From Rhodococcoides kyotonense (GTDB lineage: Bacteria > Actinomycetota > Actinomycetes > Mycobacteriales > Mycobacteriaceae), in assembly GCF_001645385.1 (NCBI RefSeq), contig NZ_LVHI01000012.1:858169-922168 (forward strand): 64,000 nucleotides of DNA, read 5' to 3'. The notes beneath the pieces are model-generated. The model was not told the DNA's origin. It saw nothing but the letters and a program-made list of their open reading frames with translations, and did not search any database. The position numbers were made by a program, and so were the translations under genes. Below are positions 7,706 through 17,173 of the stretch, one piece after another (the first letter of the stretch is position 1; every line of letters begins with the position of its first letter).

Positions 7706-8917
7706 TCAAATCACCGCCGACGCAACCGCCAGCGCAATTCCCTGCAGCATCGCTCGATCCAACGACTTCGTATTCGACGCGAACTCCACGTCGATTCTCG
7801 TTCCCGACGGTTTCACGAGCAGAACGTTCTCGATGGGCTTCCCATCGAGGCTCGCGCTCGCCGTTCCGGGTTGGTCGTCGCGAAACTGAGCTCCGTCGGA
7901 GAGGGTGAGCGCCGGGCCCTCGGGTTCCTGGTAGTCGGCATCGGAGACCGAGATCGTCAGCGCGTCGCCTCCGGCGAGCACGGACCCACAGGCACTACTC
8001 GTCCCCTCCGGTGACACCCGCAGCGCTCCGAGCGGGCGATCCAGGGCCACAGGCGCATCGATCGAGCGCCAGAAGCCGTCGAGCGCCGCATTGATGTTCT
8101 GGACTATCTCGTCGGTGAACTGGCCGCTCTCGAGACCTGTCGTGGCACACGGAAGGGGAACGGGAAGAACGTCGCCAGGCACCGGCGTCGACCACAGCAG
8201 CTCAGGAATCGCCGCGAGGGATCGAAGCTCGTCGATCGACATGGGAACGGTTCCAGTGCTGCGGAATTCGTCGTCGCGATCGGACGCCGACGCTGTGATT
8301 CGTGTGCCGTCGGTCGCGTAGATCCGAGCCACGTTGGTGTAGATGCGCTCGCCGCTGTATTCGCTCCAGGTGTCCTGAACGTCCACCACGGTTCCGTCGG
8401 ACACAGTTTCACGTGAATCGAGCCAGCCCGCCTGGCATGGACGCGGTCCGTCATCGGATCGAGTTACGTTGACTGTCAACGATCCTGCGGTTCCGTCACG
8501 AATCACCGACGCTTCGGCTGTTGTGCCAGCGTCGAATTCGGGACTTACGAATGGAACCGGCTGGAAGACGAACGGATCCGAGTAGAACAGCGCGCGGCTG
8601 CCGGCTACCACCTCGATGTCGTCGGGCAGGGCTTCTTGGATCGCGAGCGACATCGCGTTCGCCTTCGTCGACGTCAGCCACGGGTAGTCCGGGTGGTCGT
8701 ACCCTTCGAGACCTGATCGCGCAAAGCCATAGGAGACCGAATCTTCCGGCGGTTCGACGGTGTCACATCCCGGAATGTCGACAGGATATTCGACGGGTTC
8801 GCTGGCGTAACTCGACGACGCCTCCACCGGATCATTCGTCACGCCTGCAACGACTACACCCGCTCCCACGATTGCCACAACCACCAACGAATCCGTCCAC
8901 GCCCATTTTTTGCTCAT
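7706..8917 (-). CDS. membrane-anchored extracytoplasmic protein of unknown function
   Basis: This 403-residue protein has an uncleaved-type N-terminal anchor (WTDSLVVVAIVGAGVVVAGV, about residues 7-26), then a Ser/Asp-rich exported region with paired Cys (IPGCDTVEPPED; RPCQAGW; VPLPCATTG; SSACGSVLAGG) suggestive of disulfides and of DUF3558-like or sensor-like folds. I cannot assign a family firmly. The ATG at 8917 gives a basic MSKKWAW start. The upstream 415 bases to the kinase gene are gene-free, so this gene and the divergent PknK-like gene may share a control region; a link to kinase signalling is only positional. Confidence 0.6.
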   Translation of the reverse strand: MSKKWAWTDSLVVVAIVGAGVVVAGVTNDPVEASSSYASEPVEYPVDIPGCDTVEPPEDSVSYGFARSGLEGYDHPDYPWLTSTKANAMSLAIQEALPDDIEVVAGSRALFYSDPFVFQPVPFVSPEFDAGTTAEASVIRDGTAGSLTVNVTRSDDGPRPCQAGWLDSRETVSDGTVVDVQDTWSEYSGERIYTNVARIYATDGTRITASASDRDDEFRSTGTVPMSIDELRSLAAIPELLWSTPVPGDVLPVPLPCATTGLESGQFTDEIVQNINAALDGFWRSIDAPVALDRPLGALRVSPEGTSSACGSVLAGGDALTISVSDADYQEPEGPALTLSDGAQFRDDQPGTASASLDGKPIENVLLVKPSGTRIDVEFASNTKSLDRAMLQGIALAVASAVI

Positions 8918-9332
8918 CGTCAGCTGTCGTCGCCCGAGATGTCCGTTCCGTTACGCAGGGTGCCGACATCGGATGTATCGCGACGTGCGGGAAGCACCGA
9001 GCATCCATCGATCGGAATGCGGTTGTCGCGCGCAGGCAGGAGATAACAGGCGTCGAACAATCCGTCCACATTCCGAGATGCGGTACAGGCGACGAGGGAA
9101 AATCGCGGGACGGCCAAAGGTATCAGACGACTTTCGCCGGATACAGGACTAGGTGCCGAACCCCGCCGACAGCGCTGAGTGACGCCTTCGCACAAGAACG
9201 AGCCGCGTCGTTCGAATCGCTCTATCCTGGAGATACAGCGCCGAGAGGAATAGCCCACGGTGTAGCGACGCTGGTCTTGCCGTCGGGGCCAGCGGTGGGA
9301 CGGGCAAGCCGACGGAGTGAGTAGTCCGTTCG
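8918..9332. other. gene-free intergenic stretch
   Basis: These 415 bases lie between divergent genes. Open frames in it are short and lack coding character. I see no hairpin terminator, tRNA or repeat; it presumably carries the promoters of the two flanking genes. Confidence 0.5.
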
Positions 9333-12300
9333 ATGCGTTCCGAAGACCCACTCGACACGCAGCGGTACCCGCCGTCGCCTGCCGCCGAGTTGGCCGACTT
9401 GGGGTTCACCGAGGCAACGGAGATCGGCCATGGCGGCTTCGGCGTCGTGTACCGCTGCAATGAAAGCGAATTGGAACGACTTGTCGCGGTCAAGGTTCTG
9501 ACGGTCGAGCTCGACCAGGAGAACAAGTCCCGCTTCTTTCGGGAACAGCAGGCGATGGGGCAACTGACCGGCCATCCGAACATCGTCAACGTCTTGCAGG
9601 TCGGTTCGACCGACAGCGGGCGCTTGTTCATCGTGATGCCCTATCACCAGCTCGATTCGCTGGAGAGTCGAATTCGACGTGACGGTCCTCTTCCGCTCGA
9701 CGAAGCATTACGGCTGGGGGTGAAGATTGCCGGCGCAGTGGAGACGGCGCACGGGCTCGGCATCCTGCATCGCGACATCAAACCCGCGAACATCCTGCTC
9801 AGCGACTACGGCGAGCCGGAGCTTGCTGATTTCGGCATCGCTCACATCAGCGGAGGTTTCGAAACTACGTCCGGCGCGGTCACCGGATCGCCTGCATACA
9901 CCGCACCGGAAGTGCTGGCGGGCAACCCGCCCACGGTGGCAGCCGACGTGTACAGCCTGGGCGCCACGTTGTTCAGCGCGTTGACCGGCCACGCTGCGTT
10001 CGAGAGACGCAGCGGCGAGCAGGTTGTAGCCCAGTTCTTGCGTATCACCCAACAGTCGATCCCCGACCTCCGCGAACATGGGATACCCGACGACGTGTCC
10101 TCAGTCGTCGCGCGAGCGATGTCGCGCGCTCCGGACGATCGTCCTCGCACGGCATCGGAGTTCGGGGAGGAACTGAGACAGGTGCAGCACGATCTCGGCT
10201 TTCCGATGGACGACATGGCCCTTCGAGAGGAGCACCGCAGCGAGACCGATGCGAAGGCCGACGCGTCGTCCGCGAGATCGAAAGGCTCGGCGCGGCCACG
10301 TCCTCCGTCAGGATTGGGTGGAGCGACCGGAAATCTTCCGCTCGAGCTGACCAGTTTCATCGGTCGACGCAGCGAACTCACCGCGGCCAAGAACTTGTTG
10401 TCCAGTTCCCGCTTGGTCACGTTGACGGGTATCGGGGGCGTCGGCAAGACCCGTCTTGCAGTACGCGTGGCGTCGAGCGTGCAGCGTGACTTCGCCGATG
10501 GTGTCCGCCTCGTCGAGATGGCCGAACTACGTGGAATGTCCGCGCTGGTCGATGCGGTCGCTGCCGCTGTCGGCGTCCGTGGTCAGTCCGCACGGTCGAT
10601 GCGTGAAGTGTTGACCGATGTTCTTTCACGCAAAGAGCTGTTGCTCCTGCTCGACAACTGTGAGCACATGGTGTCCGAAGCTGCGGAGTTGTGCCAGGAA
10701 TTGTTGACAGTGTGTCCCGGGCTGAAAATTCTGGCCACGAGCCGCGAGGCACTCGGCATCGCTGGTGAATCCATACTCCGAGTTCCGCCTCTGAAGGTTC
10801 CGGACCCCAGCAGTCACCCATCGCTTCGCGCGGTGCCCAGGTACGACGCTGCAAGTCTGTTCGTCGAACGCGCAGCCAGTGCGGCACCAGGTTTCGCACT
10901 CACCGAGGACAACATCGAGGCTGTTCTGGGGATCTGCCGCCGCCTCGACGGTCTGCCTCTGGCGATCGAATTGGCTGCCGCCAGGTTACGGATGATGTCG
11001 CCGGAACAGATCCTGCAACGGCTGACCGACCGATACACACTCTTGACACGCGGCAGCAGGGGCGCGCCGGACCGGCAGCAGACACTGCGCCTCAGCATCA
11101 ACTGGAGTTACGACCTGTGTACCGCGTCGGAGAAGCTCGTGTGGGGACGGCTGGCGGTCTTCGCCGGAAGCTTCGATCTCGACGCCGCAGAGCAGGTGTG
11201 CAGTACAGGCATGTCCCCGGACGAGCTGCTCGACACGTTGACCGCACTCGCGGACAAGTCGATCCTCATCAGGGACAAGAACGGGTCCGCCATGCGGTTT
11301 CGCATGCTCGAGACGCTCCGGGAATACGGTTTCGAGAAACTCGAACGTACCGGCGAGACCTTGATCATGCGTCGCCGTCATCGAGACTGGTTCGAGAGCC
11401 TGGCAACCGACGCGGAAGACGACTGGATCAGTCCTCGGCAGCTCGATTGGATCGCCCGCCTGAAGCAAGAACAGCCGAATTTTCGAGAAGCCCTCGAGTT
11501 CGACATCGACGACGATCCGGGTTCCGGGCTGCGCACCGCAACGGCGCTCTACTGGTTCTGGCTGTCCCAAGGCTCGTACAGCGAAGCCCGCGAGTGGTTG
11601 ACACGGCTGCTCGAACGTATGACCGGAAAACCTACTGTCGAATGGGTGAAAGCCCTCTACTGCGCGGGCGCGATGGCGAACGTGCAGGACGACGTCGGAG
11701 CGGGCGTCGAACTCGCAGACAAGGCGCGAGCGTTGGCCGCCGACAAGGACGATCCCATGATGCAGGCGTTGGTTGCCAACGCAGATGGCACGGTTGCGCT
11801 CCACAGTGGAGACATCGCGAGGGCCTCGTCGTTCTTCGAAAAGTCGGCGCCTCTCTTCCGCCGAATCGGACACCGAACGTTGGAGACGGCCACGATGCAC
11901 CTCCTGGGGCTGGCGTACGGATTGAACGGACAGACCCGCAAGGCGATCGAGTGGCACGAACAAGTCCTTGCTCTCACTGCGGAGCAGGACGAGAAGATGT
12001 ACCGCTCGCGTTCGTTGTGGGCAATGGCCGTCGACGTCTGGAGGCAAGGCGAATCCGACCGTGCAGTCCGGCTGCTCGAGGAGGCCTTGGGCGCCACTCG
12101 ACTCCTCCGCAACCCCCGCATGACCGCATCGTCTCTCGCTGCACTGGCGTGGATCACCCTCGGGCAGAACGATCCGACTCGGACGGCGGTCCTGCTGGGG
12201 GCGGCCGACGGAGTGGCACGATCTTTCGGCAGCTCACCTGTCATCCATCCCAATCTGATGGTTTTTCAGGACATGTGCACGAGAGGAGCCCGCGAGCAGC

Positions 12301-12611
12301 TCGGTAAGGCCTTCGACGCAGAGTACCGACGTGGAACACAGTTGGGCATGGACGAGGCAATCGCATACGCACTGCGCGAGCGTCCGTCCGGTGCCACGAA
12401 ACCCGACGCGACTGCATCGGAGCGCTTGACCAAGAGGGAACGAGAAGTCGCAGCCCTCGTCACGGAGGGCTTGACCAATCAGGCCATTGCCGACCGGCTC
12501 GTGATCTCGCCCAGAACCGCGCAGGGGCATGTGGAGCACATTCTCGCCAAGCTCGGCTTCACCTCACGTGCTCAGGTTGCAGCCTGGGTCGCCGACCAGA
12601 CGCATGAGTAG
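9333..12611 (+). CDS. Ser/Thr kinase - AAA ATPase - TPR - LuxR regulator (PknK-like)
   Basis: This 1092-residue cytoplasmic regulator contains, in order: a kinase domain (about 20-285; GFGVVYRC loop, AVKVLTVE lysine, ILHRDIKPANILL near 145, ADFGIAHI); an NTPase domain (P-loop GIGGVGKTRLAV near 366, Walker-B LLLLDNCEH); a TPR-like helical region (about 700-980); and a C-terminal LuxR helix-turn-helix (KREREVAALVTEGLTNQAIA, about 1030-1090). This is the architecture of mycobacterial PknK, a STAND-type kinase regulator that controls metabolism and stress genes. All kinase catalytic residues are present. No promoter or target is evident from the sequence. Confidence 0.9.
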   Translation: MRSEDPLDTQRYPPSPAAELADLGFTEATEIGHGGFGVVYRCNESELERLVAVKVLTVELDQENKSRFFREQQAMGQLTGHPNIVNVLQVGSTDSGRLFIVMPYHQLDSLESRIRRDGPLPLDEALRLGVKIAGAVETAHGLGILHRDIKPANILLSDYGEPELADFGIAHISGGFETTSGAVTGSPAYTAPEVLAGNPPTVAADVYSLGATLFSALTGHAAFERRSGEQVVAQFLRITQQSIPDLREHGIPDDVSSVVARAMSRAPDDRPRTASEFGEELRQVQHDLGFPMDDMALREEHRSETDAKADASSARSKGSARPRPPSGLGGATGNLPLELTSFIGRRSELTAAKNLLSSSRLVTLTGIGGVGKTRLAVRVASSVQRDFADGVRLVEMAELRGMSALVDAVAAAVGVRGQSARSMREVLTDVLSRKELLLLLDNCEHMVSEAAELCQELLTVCPGLKILATSREALGIAGESILRVPPLKVPDPSSHPSLRAVPRYDAASLFVERAASAAPGFALTEDNIEAVLGICRRLDGLPLAIELAAARLRMMSPEQILQRLTDRYTLLTRGSRGAPDRQQTLRLSINWSYDLCTASEKLVWGRLAVFAGSFDLDAAEQVCSTGMSPDELLDTLTALADKSILIRDKNGSAMRFRMLETLREYGFEKLERTGETLIMRRRHRDWFESLATDAEDDWISPRQLDWIARLKQEQPNFREALEFDIDDDPGSGLRTATALYWFWLSQGSYSEAREWLTRLLERMTGKPTVEWVKALYCAGAMANVQDDVGAGVELADKARALAADKDDPMMQALVANADGTVALHSGDIARASSFFEKSAPLFRRIGHRTLETATMHLLGLAYGLNGQTRKAIEWHEQVLALTAEQDEKMYRSRSLWAMAVDVWRQGESDRAVRLLEEALGATRLLRNPRMTASSLAALAWITLGQNDPTRTAVLLGAADGVARSFGSSPVIHPNLMVFQDMCTRGAREQLGKAFDAEYRRGTQLGMDEAIAYALRERPSGATKPDATASERLTKREREVAALVTEGLTNQAIADRLVISPRTAQGHVEHILAKLGFTSRAQVAAWVADQTHE

Positions 12612-12631
12612 CCGACTCGACGCGATCCCCT

Positions 12632-13012
12632 TCATGTCATCGGCCGTGCAGTCGGTCGCGGCACAGGCTGCCAGGCCCGAAGAATCTCCTGACAAAGGGC
12701 GGCTTTGACCGCAGTGAACCGACGCGGTTCCGTCGACCTCGGCATCAGAGCAGCCTGCACCATATGAAGGAACTTGAGGCGCGAAACCCCGAACTTGACG
12801 AACACGGTCTCCGCGTCGGCTCCGCCGTACGGCGCCCACTCGATCGCAAAAATGAGCAGCACCTGTTCGGTACCGGTGAGTGAGCACTCGCGCGCGAAGA
12901 GTTCGCACCAGCCGAGTGATCGCCTGACCCAACCTAGATCGGCTGCAGGCGGGACGGTGAATGTAGCCGAAGGCTGTGAATCTTCGAGCGGCGGGACGAG
13001 TCTCAGGTGCAT
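12632..13012 (-). CDS. small DUF3263-like protein
   Basis: This 126-residue basic protein has a central stretch, TGTEQVLLIFAIEWAPYGGADAETVF followed by VKFGVSRLKFLHMVQAAL, resembling the actinobacterial DUF3263 helix-turn-helix-like family (pattern FAxEWxPxGG...FxxFGxxxxxFxxxL). Function is unknown; DNA binding is conceivable. It is convergent with the kinase gene, 20 bases apart. The ATG at 13012 (MHLRLVPPLED) has no strong ribosome-binding site. Confidence 0.65.
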   Translation of the reverse strand: MHLRLVPPLEDSQPSATFTVPPAADLGWVRRSLGWCELFARECSLTGTEQVLLIFAIEWAPYGGADAETVFVKFGVSRLKFLHMVQAALMPRSTEPRRFTAVKAALCQEILRAWQPVPRPTARPMT

Positions 13013-13290
13013 CGGTACCTACTGTGATCGAACGAATGAGGGGGTGGCCCAATGCTGGCCGACGTATACCCGTCTGTGACCGTCCGATCGGCGGGGTGGG
13101 GTACCTGTTCCGTGGTGTGGCCGGGGCAACAAGTCGACAAGTCGGTTTCGTCGGCGAAAGCTGCTGCGTGCGTAGCCGGTTCGTCCCATCTGCGAAAAAC
13201 GGGTAGTTCAGCCGATGCGGCAGAGGTCGCGTCTCGGCGATCGTGTTTCACAAGGCGGCCCCCTCGCCGCAACGACGAAGGAGAAATGCC

Positions 13291-13401
13291 GTGATCGAGT
13301 CGATCTCGAACAGCCTACGAAACCTTGCCGTGTCCGGGGTGATCATGACGCTCGCAGTGCTGACTATCTGGAGTTCCCGATCCCCGGCATTCAGACGTAG
13401 G
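13291..13401 (+). pseudogene. possible 5' fragment of a small membrane protein gene
   Basis: A GTG at 13291 with AAGGAG seven bases upstream opens a frame whose first 37 residues look real: an amphipathic start, then one membrane segment (VSGVIMTLAVLTIWSS) and a basic tail. Beyond about 13401 the frame stays open to 14016 but is only the antisense of the convergent membrane-protein gene. Either a short gene has lost its stop, or a deletion has joined two genes tail to tail. Listed as a fragment; a chance frame cannot be excluded. Confidence 0.35.
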
Positions 13402-13806
13402 ACTCCGGTGCCTCCGAAGCGCCGCAAGCCGCCCGTGGCTGAAGGCCAGCAAGAGTGCAAGAACCGTGCCGGGCACGCTTCCGAGCAACGACATCGAGGA
13501 CGGCGCCGATGCGGTGACCAAAGTCCCGAAGCCGAAGACAACCAGCAGCGCCATCACGCCGACCACCCACCACGACACTCGCGGCCGGCACGCGATCGCA
13601 GCAACGAAGCACAACACGACTGGCGCAGCCAGGACCGGTACGAGCGACATCCCGAAGTGGTCCCACAGGGTCTGATTGCATATGTGTGCCGACATCGTCA
13701 ATCCAAGCTCGCAGTCGGTGATCTGCATCGGAGTCCATTGCGCGACGGATGCTCCCAGTCCAATATGCACAATCGCGAGCGCAATCCATGCGCCCCTGAT
13801 CCACAT
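13315..13806 (-). CDS. small multi-pass membrane protein
   Basis: This 163-residue protein has about four hydrophobic segments (GAWIALAIVHIGLGASVA; FGMSLVPVLAAPVVLCFVAAI; WWVVGVMALLVVFGFGTLV; SVPGTVLALLLAFS) and a polar, low-complexity tail of about 35 residues. The ATG at 13806 overlaps the stop of the upstream gene (TGATG), so the two are translationally coupled. No family is recognised. The tail overlaps the plus-strand fragment at 13291 and may not be native. Confidence 0.65.
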   Translation of the reverse strand: MWIRGAWIALAIVHIGLGASVAQWTPMQITDCELGLTMSAHICNQTLWDHFGMSLVPVLAAPVVLCFVAAIACRPRVSWWVVGVMALLVVFGFGTLVTASAPSSMSLLGSVPGTVLALLLAFSHGRLAALRRHRSPTSECRGSGTPDSQHCERHDHPGHGKVS

Positions 13807-14270
13807 CACTGCCGCCACAGCGCGACCATCACATTCACCAGCAGGATCAGCATGACCGCATACGGGACTGCGACAATCAATTGTTCGACGGTCGTCAGCA
13901 CTGGACTCCAACTGTTCGGATCGCGGAACTCAGGCGGATCGACCACATTCCACAACATAATGCCGACCAATAGGGCGCAGCACAGCGCAACCGACCCCAA
14001 CCCCGCTGTGAGATAACGGCGCGCGCGTGGCCATACGTCAGGCAAGTACCACAGATAACTGCCCTTCAGCACCAAGAACGATCCGGGAAGCCAGATGATC
14101 GCGGAAAGCAGACCAAGCTGATTCCATTCCACAACCACGCCGCCAACGGTGTCCCACCAGAAGCCGAGCGCGCCTGCGGCGAGCGTGGCACAGAACCACA
14201 GCAGAGGCAGAAGTCCGGTGACAGATAAGCCTCGAACCTGAGGCGGCATTGAGACAGACGCATCGGTCAT
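13806..14270 (-). CDS. small multi-pass membrane protein
   Basis: This 154-residue protein with about four membrane segments starts MTDASVSMPPQVRGLSVTGL. The segments are around LLPLLWFCATLAAGALGFWW, LGLLSAIIWLPGSFLVLKG, LTAGLGSVALCCALLVGIML and LIVAVPYAVMLILLVNVMVA. It is the first gene of a coupled two-gene unit with 13315-13806. It lies directly after the TetR gene on the same strand (8-base gap), so it may be under that regulator. Function is unknown. Confidence 0.7.
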   Translation of the reverse strand: MTDASVSMPPQVRGLSVTGLLPLLWFCATLAAGALGFWWDTVGGVVVEWNQLGLLSAIIWLPGSFLVLKGSYLWYLPDVWPRARRYLTAGLGSVALCCALLVGIMLWNVVDPPEFRDPNSWSPVLTTVEQLIVAVPYAVMLILLVNVMVALWRQ

Positions 14271-14277
14271 GCGTCCA

Positions 14278-14883
14278 TCATGATGCAGTCGGCTTCACTA
14301 TTGCGTCTACGGCCATGTACAGCGTCGACGTTTCGCGGTCCAGAATCGACGAGTCGGCAGGCAGTGCTCGCTCGATCGAGATCCCGTTGACGACGGCGTT
14401 CAGAAAGTTCACCTGCTGCCCTATATCGCCGTCCACCAGTGCGCCTTCGTCGGCCAGGACGGTCAGCCAGTGCTCCATTCTCCTCAGCCCCTCGGCCGTC
14501 ATGGCCTGATACGCCGCACGAGTCTTGTCGGTAGGTTCCGACACGATGAACGCGTCGAACACCTTGATCCAAGCCTTCCGCGCTTCGTCCCCCACCTGCG
14601 GCGCAACCACCTGTCGTAGGCACGTGACCAGGCGATCGCGAGCCGGGACCGACCTATCGTGGATGATTTCGTCGTCGGGCGTCGCCACGTCGTAGATCGT
14701 CTGCAGGACTGCGTCACGCAGCGCGCGCTGCGTCGGAAAATGGTGTCGCAGCGACCCCATGCTGACACCGGCCCGCGACGCGACTGCCCGCACACTGAGC
14801 GTCGACGCCGGGTCTTCGCCGATCATCTCGCATGCCGCGATGATCACCTTGGCCCTGGAATCGAGTTCCTTATTCTCTGTCAT
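14278..14883 (-). CDS. TetR-family transcriptional regulator
   Basis: This 201-residue regulator has an N-terminal helix-turn-helix (AVASRAGVSMGSLRHHFPTQ, about residues 35-60) and a ligand-binding helical domain. The ATG at 14883 (MTENKELDSRAK) is preferred because GGGAG lies four bases upstream; extensions to 14892 or 14964 would read into the operator. It is divergent from the 15032 gene, with a 28-base palindrome between them, so autoregulation and control of the 15032-17173 genes are likely. The ligand is unknown. Confidence 0.88.
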   Translation of the reverse strand: MTENKELDSRAKVIIAACEMIGEDPASTLSVRAVASRAGVSMGSLRHHFPTQRALRDAVLQTIYDVATPDDEIIHDRSVPARDRLVTCLRQVVAPQVGDEARKAWIKVFDAFIVSEPTDKTRAAYQAMTAEGLRRMEHWLTVLADEGALVDGDIGQQVNFLNAVVNGISIERALPADSSILDRETSTLYMAVDAIVKPTAS

Positions 14884-14945
14884 CGCTCCCATTCCCTCGC
14901 GCGAGTGTCTACGCATGCACGGGCTCACCTGAACCAACTCCGAAT

Positions 14946-14973
14946 TAGCACGCCGTGCTAGCACGGTGTGCTA
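14946..14973. promoter_or_regulatory. TetR operator palindrome
   Basis: A 28-base inverted repeat has TAGCAC and GTGCTA as outer arms and CCGTGCTAGCACGG as a perfect core; only one base pair breaks the symmetry. A further half-site-like AGCGTGCTAGA lies about 30 bases downstream, near 15000. Its position in the TetR divergent intergenic region makes it the probable operator for both directions. Confidence 0.75.
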
Positions 14974-15031
14974 GTGTCGCGCTGTCACTGAAATAGTACA
15001 GCGTGCTAGATCGCCGAACAGGAGGGATACA

Positions 15032-15667
15032 GTGCTCGAACAGCTACGACAACACCGCGCCGCCAGGCGGCTTCGCGCCGGCGACGGTCGACCATTACAG
15101 CGCTTTCGGTGGTGGCAACTGCCCGGTCGCGCGCTGTTCTACCTTCGACTCGACGACGCCTATGCGGTGGACGTTCGGCACTGGCAGAACCAGAGCTCGG
15201 GCAACGTCACAGCCAACCTCTACCGGAACGGGAGGCAGGTCGCCGCGTCGAAGCTGCCTGCCGCCTTTCCCGTCCGGGGCGGCACGATCCACGTTGCCAT
15301 GAGCGGCTCCGGAATGAAGCGATGTCACTTCGTCGCCGACGACGGCAGTGAACGTCAACTGAGCCCGGACCTCGCCTCCGCGGAGGGGCGACGCGCACGC
15401 CTGGCCCAGAATCACCCGATGACGAGTCGGATGATCGGCGTCGTGTCGGTAGCGATGCTTGTCGTCGGCGTAGCTCTGCTCGTTCTTCAAGTCGCCGAAG
15501 CCATTTCGCAGATTCCACCTGTTGCCGACTCTGTCGGCACCTTCACCTCGCCGATCGGTCTGCCGATCTGGCTCAACATCGCACTGGGCCTCGGCGCGGC
15601 CGTCGGCAGCATCGAGCGCTCCCTTCGGCTGCGTTACCACTGGCTCCTCGACGCGGTCGGCACCTGA
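15032..15667 (+). CDS. membrane protein under TetR control, unknown function
   Basis: This 211-residue protein starts at GTG 15032, with AGGAGG upstream. It has a soluble N-terminal part (about 1-125, with RFRWWQLPGRALFYLRLDDAYAVDV) and two C-terminal membrane segments (IGVVSVAMLVVGVALLVLQV; GLPIWLNIALGLGAAVGS). I do not recognise a family. It is divergent from the TetR gene across the palindrome and lies 24 bases before the hydrolase gene, so it is probably co-transcribed with it. Confidence 0.7.
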   Translation: MLEQLRQHRAARRLRAGDGRPLQRFRWWQLPGRALFYLRLDDAYAVDVRHWQNQSSGNVTANLYRNGRQVAASKLPAAFPVRGGTIHVAMSGSGMKRCHFVADDGSERQLSPDLASAEGRRARLAQNHPMTSRMIGVVSVAMLVVGVALLVLQVAEAISQIPPVADSVGTFTSPIGLPIWLNIALGLGAAVGSIERSLRLRYHWLLDAVGT

Positions 15668-15691
15668 CACCACGGACAGAAAGGCAACATC

Positions 15692-17173
15692 ATGAAATCC
15701 CGATTGCTTCCGATGGTCGCGGCGGCCGGCCTCCTCGTCGCCGGTTGTTCGGCGACACCGGCTTCGACTCAGGCAGACTCCGAACCTCCTGACCTGCAAT
15801 GGTCTTCCTGCCCCGACGGCGTCGAGAATCCGGAAACCGGCCCCGCCCGGTTGCAGTGCGCCACGGTGCCCGTCCCGCTGGACTACGACGACCCGGATGG
15901 CGAGACGATCGACCTGACGATCTCGCGACTACCGTCGAAGAACCCCGATGCGCGACGCGGCTCGCTCATGCTGAATCCCGGCGGCCCCGGCGGTACCGGG
16001 CTCGATCAACCGATCTTTCTGTCGGAGCGAGAAATTCCTCAGGAACTGCTCGATACCTACGACCTCATCGGAATGGACACCCGCGGCATCGGGCACTCCT
16101 CACCGATCAGTTGTGGTTTCACGCCCGACGTCGAGTACTACGGCGCCGTCCCGCCGTACGCCTTCGACGAGGCAGCGTTCGACCAGCAGGCGAACACCGC
16201 CGAAGAAGTGGCCACGCGGTGTGCAGCCAACGACGACGGACGTACTCAGCATGTGACGACGGCGAACATGGCACGCGACCTCGACCGTATCCGCGCGGCG
16301 CTCGGCGACGACAAAGGAAACTTCCTCGGGTACTCGTACGGCACTGCTCTCGGCGCCGCGTACGCGTCGATGTTTCCGGACACGTCCGATCGAATTGTAT
16401 TGGACAGCAACATAGGTGACACGCATCTCGATCAGGACGGCATGCGTCGTTACGGCCTCGGTATGGAAGACACGTTCCCCGACTTCGCGAAATGGGCCGC
16501 CGCACGCAACGATCAGTACGGCCTGGGTAGCACGCCGGAGGAGGTACGCGACACCTATTTCGCCATCGCCGACAAACTCGACCGCACTTCGGTCGAGGGA
16601 ACCGACGGACGGCTCTTCCGGCTGTCCACGTTCGTCACCCTGTACAACCCGGCGTCGTACGAATCGGCAGCACAGAGCTGGATCGCTTTCCGCGACGGGA
16701 CACCTGACGACGCACCCCTCGCAGTGGGCGCCGCAGCCTCACAGATGGACAACAACTGGTCTGTCTTTCTCGCGGTGACGTGCAACGACGTCGAGTGGCC
16801 GTCGGATCCGGCCGCATACGAGCAGGCCGTCGAGGAAGATCGTCGGAAGAATCCCCTGTTCGGTGCGGCAGCGGCGAACATCATGCCGTGCGCGTACTGG
16901 CAGATCGAACAGACCGAGCCTCCCGTCCAGGTCGAGAACGACGGACCGACGAATGTGCTTGTCGCACAACATCAGCGCGACCCGGTCACACCGTTGCGCG
17001 GCGGTGAACTGATCCACGAGAAGTTCGGCGACCGCTCCAGGTTCCTCAGCGTCGACGGTAGCGGCCACGGCGTCTACGCCCTCGGCAAGAACACGTGCGC
17101 CCAGGACGTCATCACCGACTACCTGGTCGACGGCATCATGCCGGAACAGGACATGACTTGCCCGGCTCCGTAG
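15692..17173 (+). CDS. secreted alpha/beta hydrolase, tripeptidyl-aminopeptidase (TAP) type
   Basis: This 493-residue lipoprotein has a signal and lipobox (LLVAGCSA, residues 14-21). The alpha/beta-hydrolase fold carries the oxyanion region LMLNPGGPGGTG, the nucleophile elbow GYSYGT and the C-terminal His in DGSGHGVYALG; the TAP C-terminal domain follows ALGKNTC. Related enzymes are proline/tripeptidyl aminopeptidases or lipases on the actinobacterial cell surface. It follows the 15032 membrane gene and abuts the convergent EEP gene with no spacer. Confidence 0.88.
   Translation: MKSRLLPMVAAAGLLVAGCSATPASTQADSEPPDLQWSSCPDGVENPETGPARLQCATVPVPLDYDDPDGETIDLTISRLPSKNPDARRGSLMLNPGGPGGTGLDQPIFLSEREIPQELLDTYDLIGMDTRGIGHSSPISCGFTPDVEYYGAVPPYAFDEAAFDQQANTAEEVATRCAANDDGRTQHVTTANMARDLDRIRAALGDDKGNFLGYSYGTALGAAYASMFPDTSDRIVLDSNIGDTHLDQDGMRRYGLGMEDTFPDFAKWAAARNDQYGLGSTPEEVRDTYFAIADKLDRTSVEGTDGRLFRLSTFVTLYNPASYESAAQSWIAFRDGTPDDAPLAVGAAASQMDNNWSVFLAVTCNDVEWPSDPAAYEQAVEEDRRKNPLFGAAAANIMPCAYWQIEQTEPPVQVENDGPTNVLVAQHQRDPVTPLRGGELIHEKFGDRSRFLSVDGSGHGVYALGKNTCAQDVITDYLVDGIMPEQDMTCPAP

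Noticed and set aside
13003-13272. Minus-strand frame of 89 codons between the DUF3263-like gene and 13291
   Set aside because: No ribosome-binding site, no recognisable motif and a composition typical of a shadow frame.
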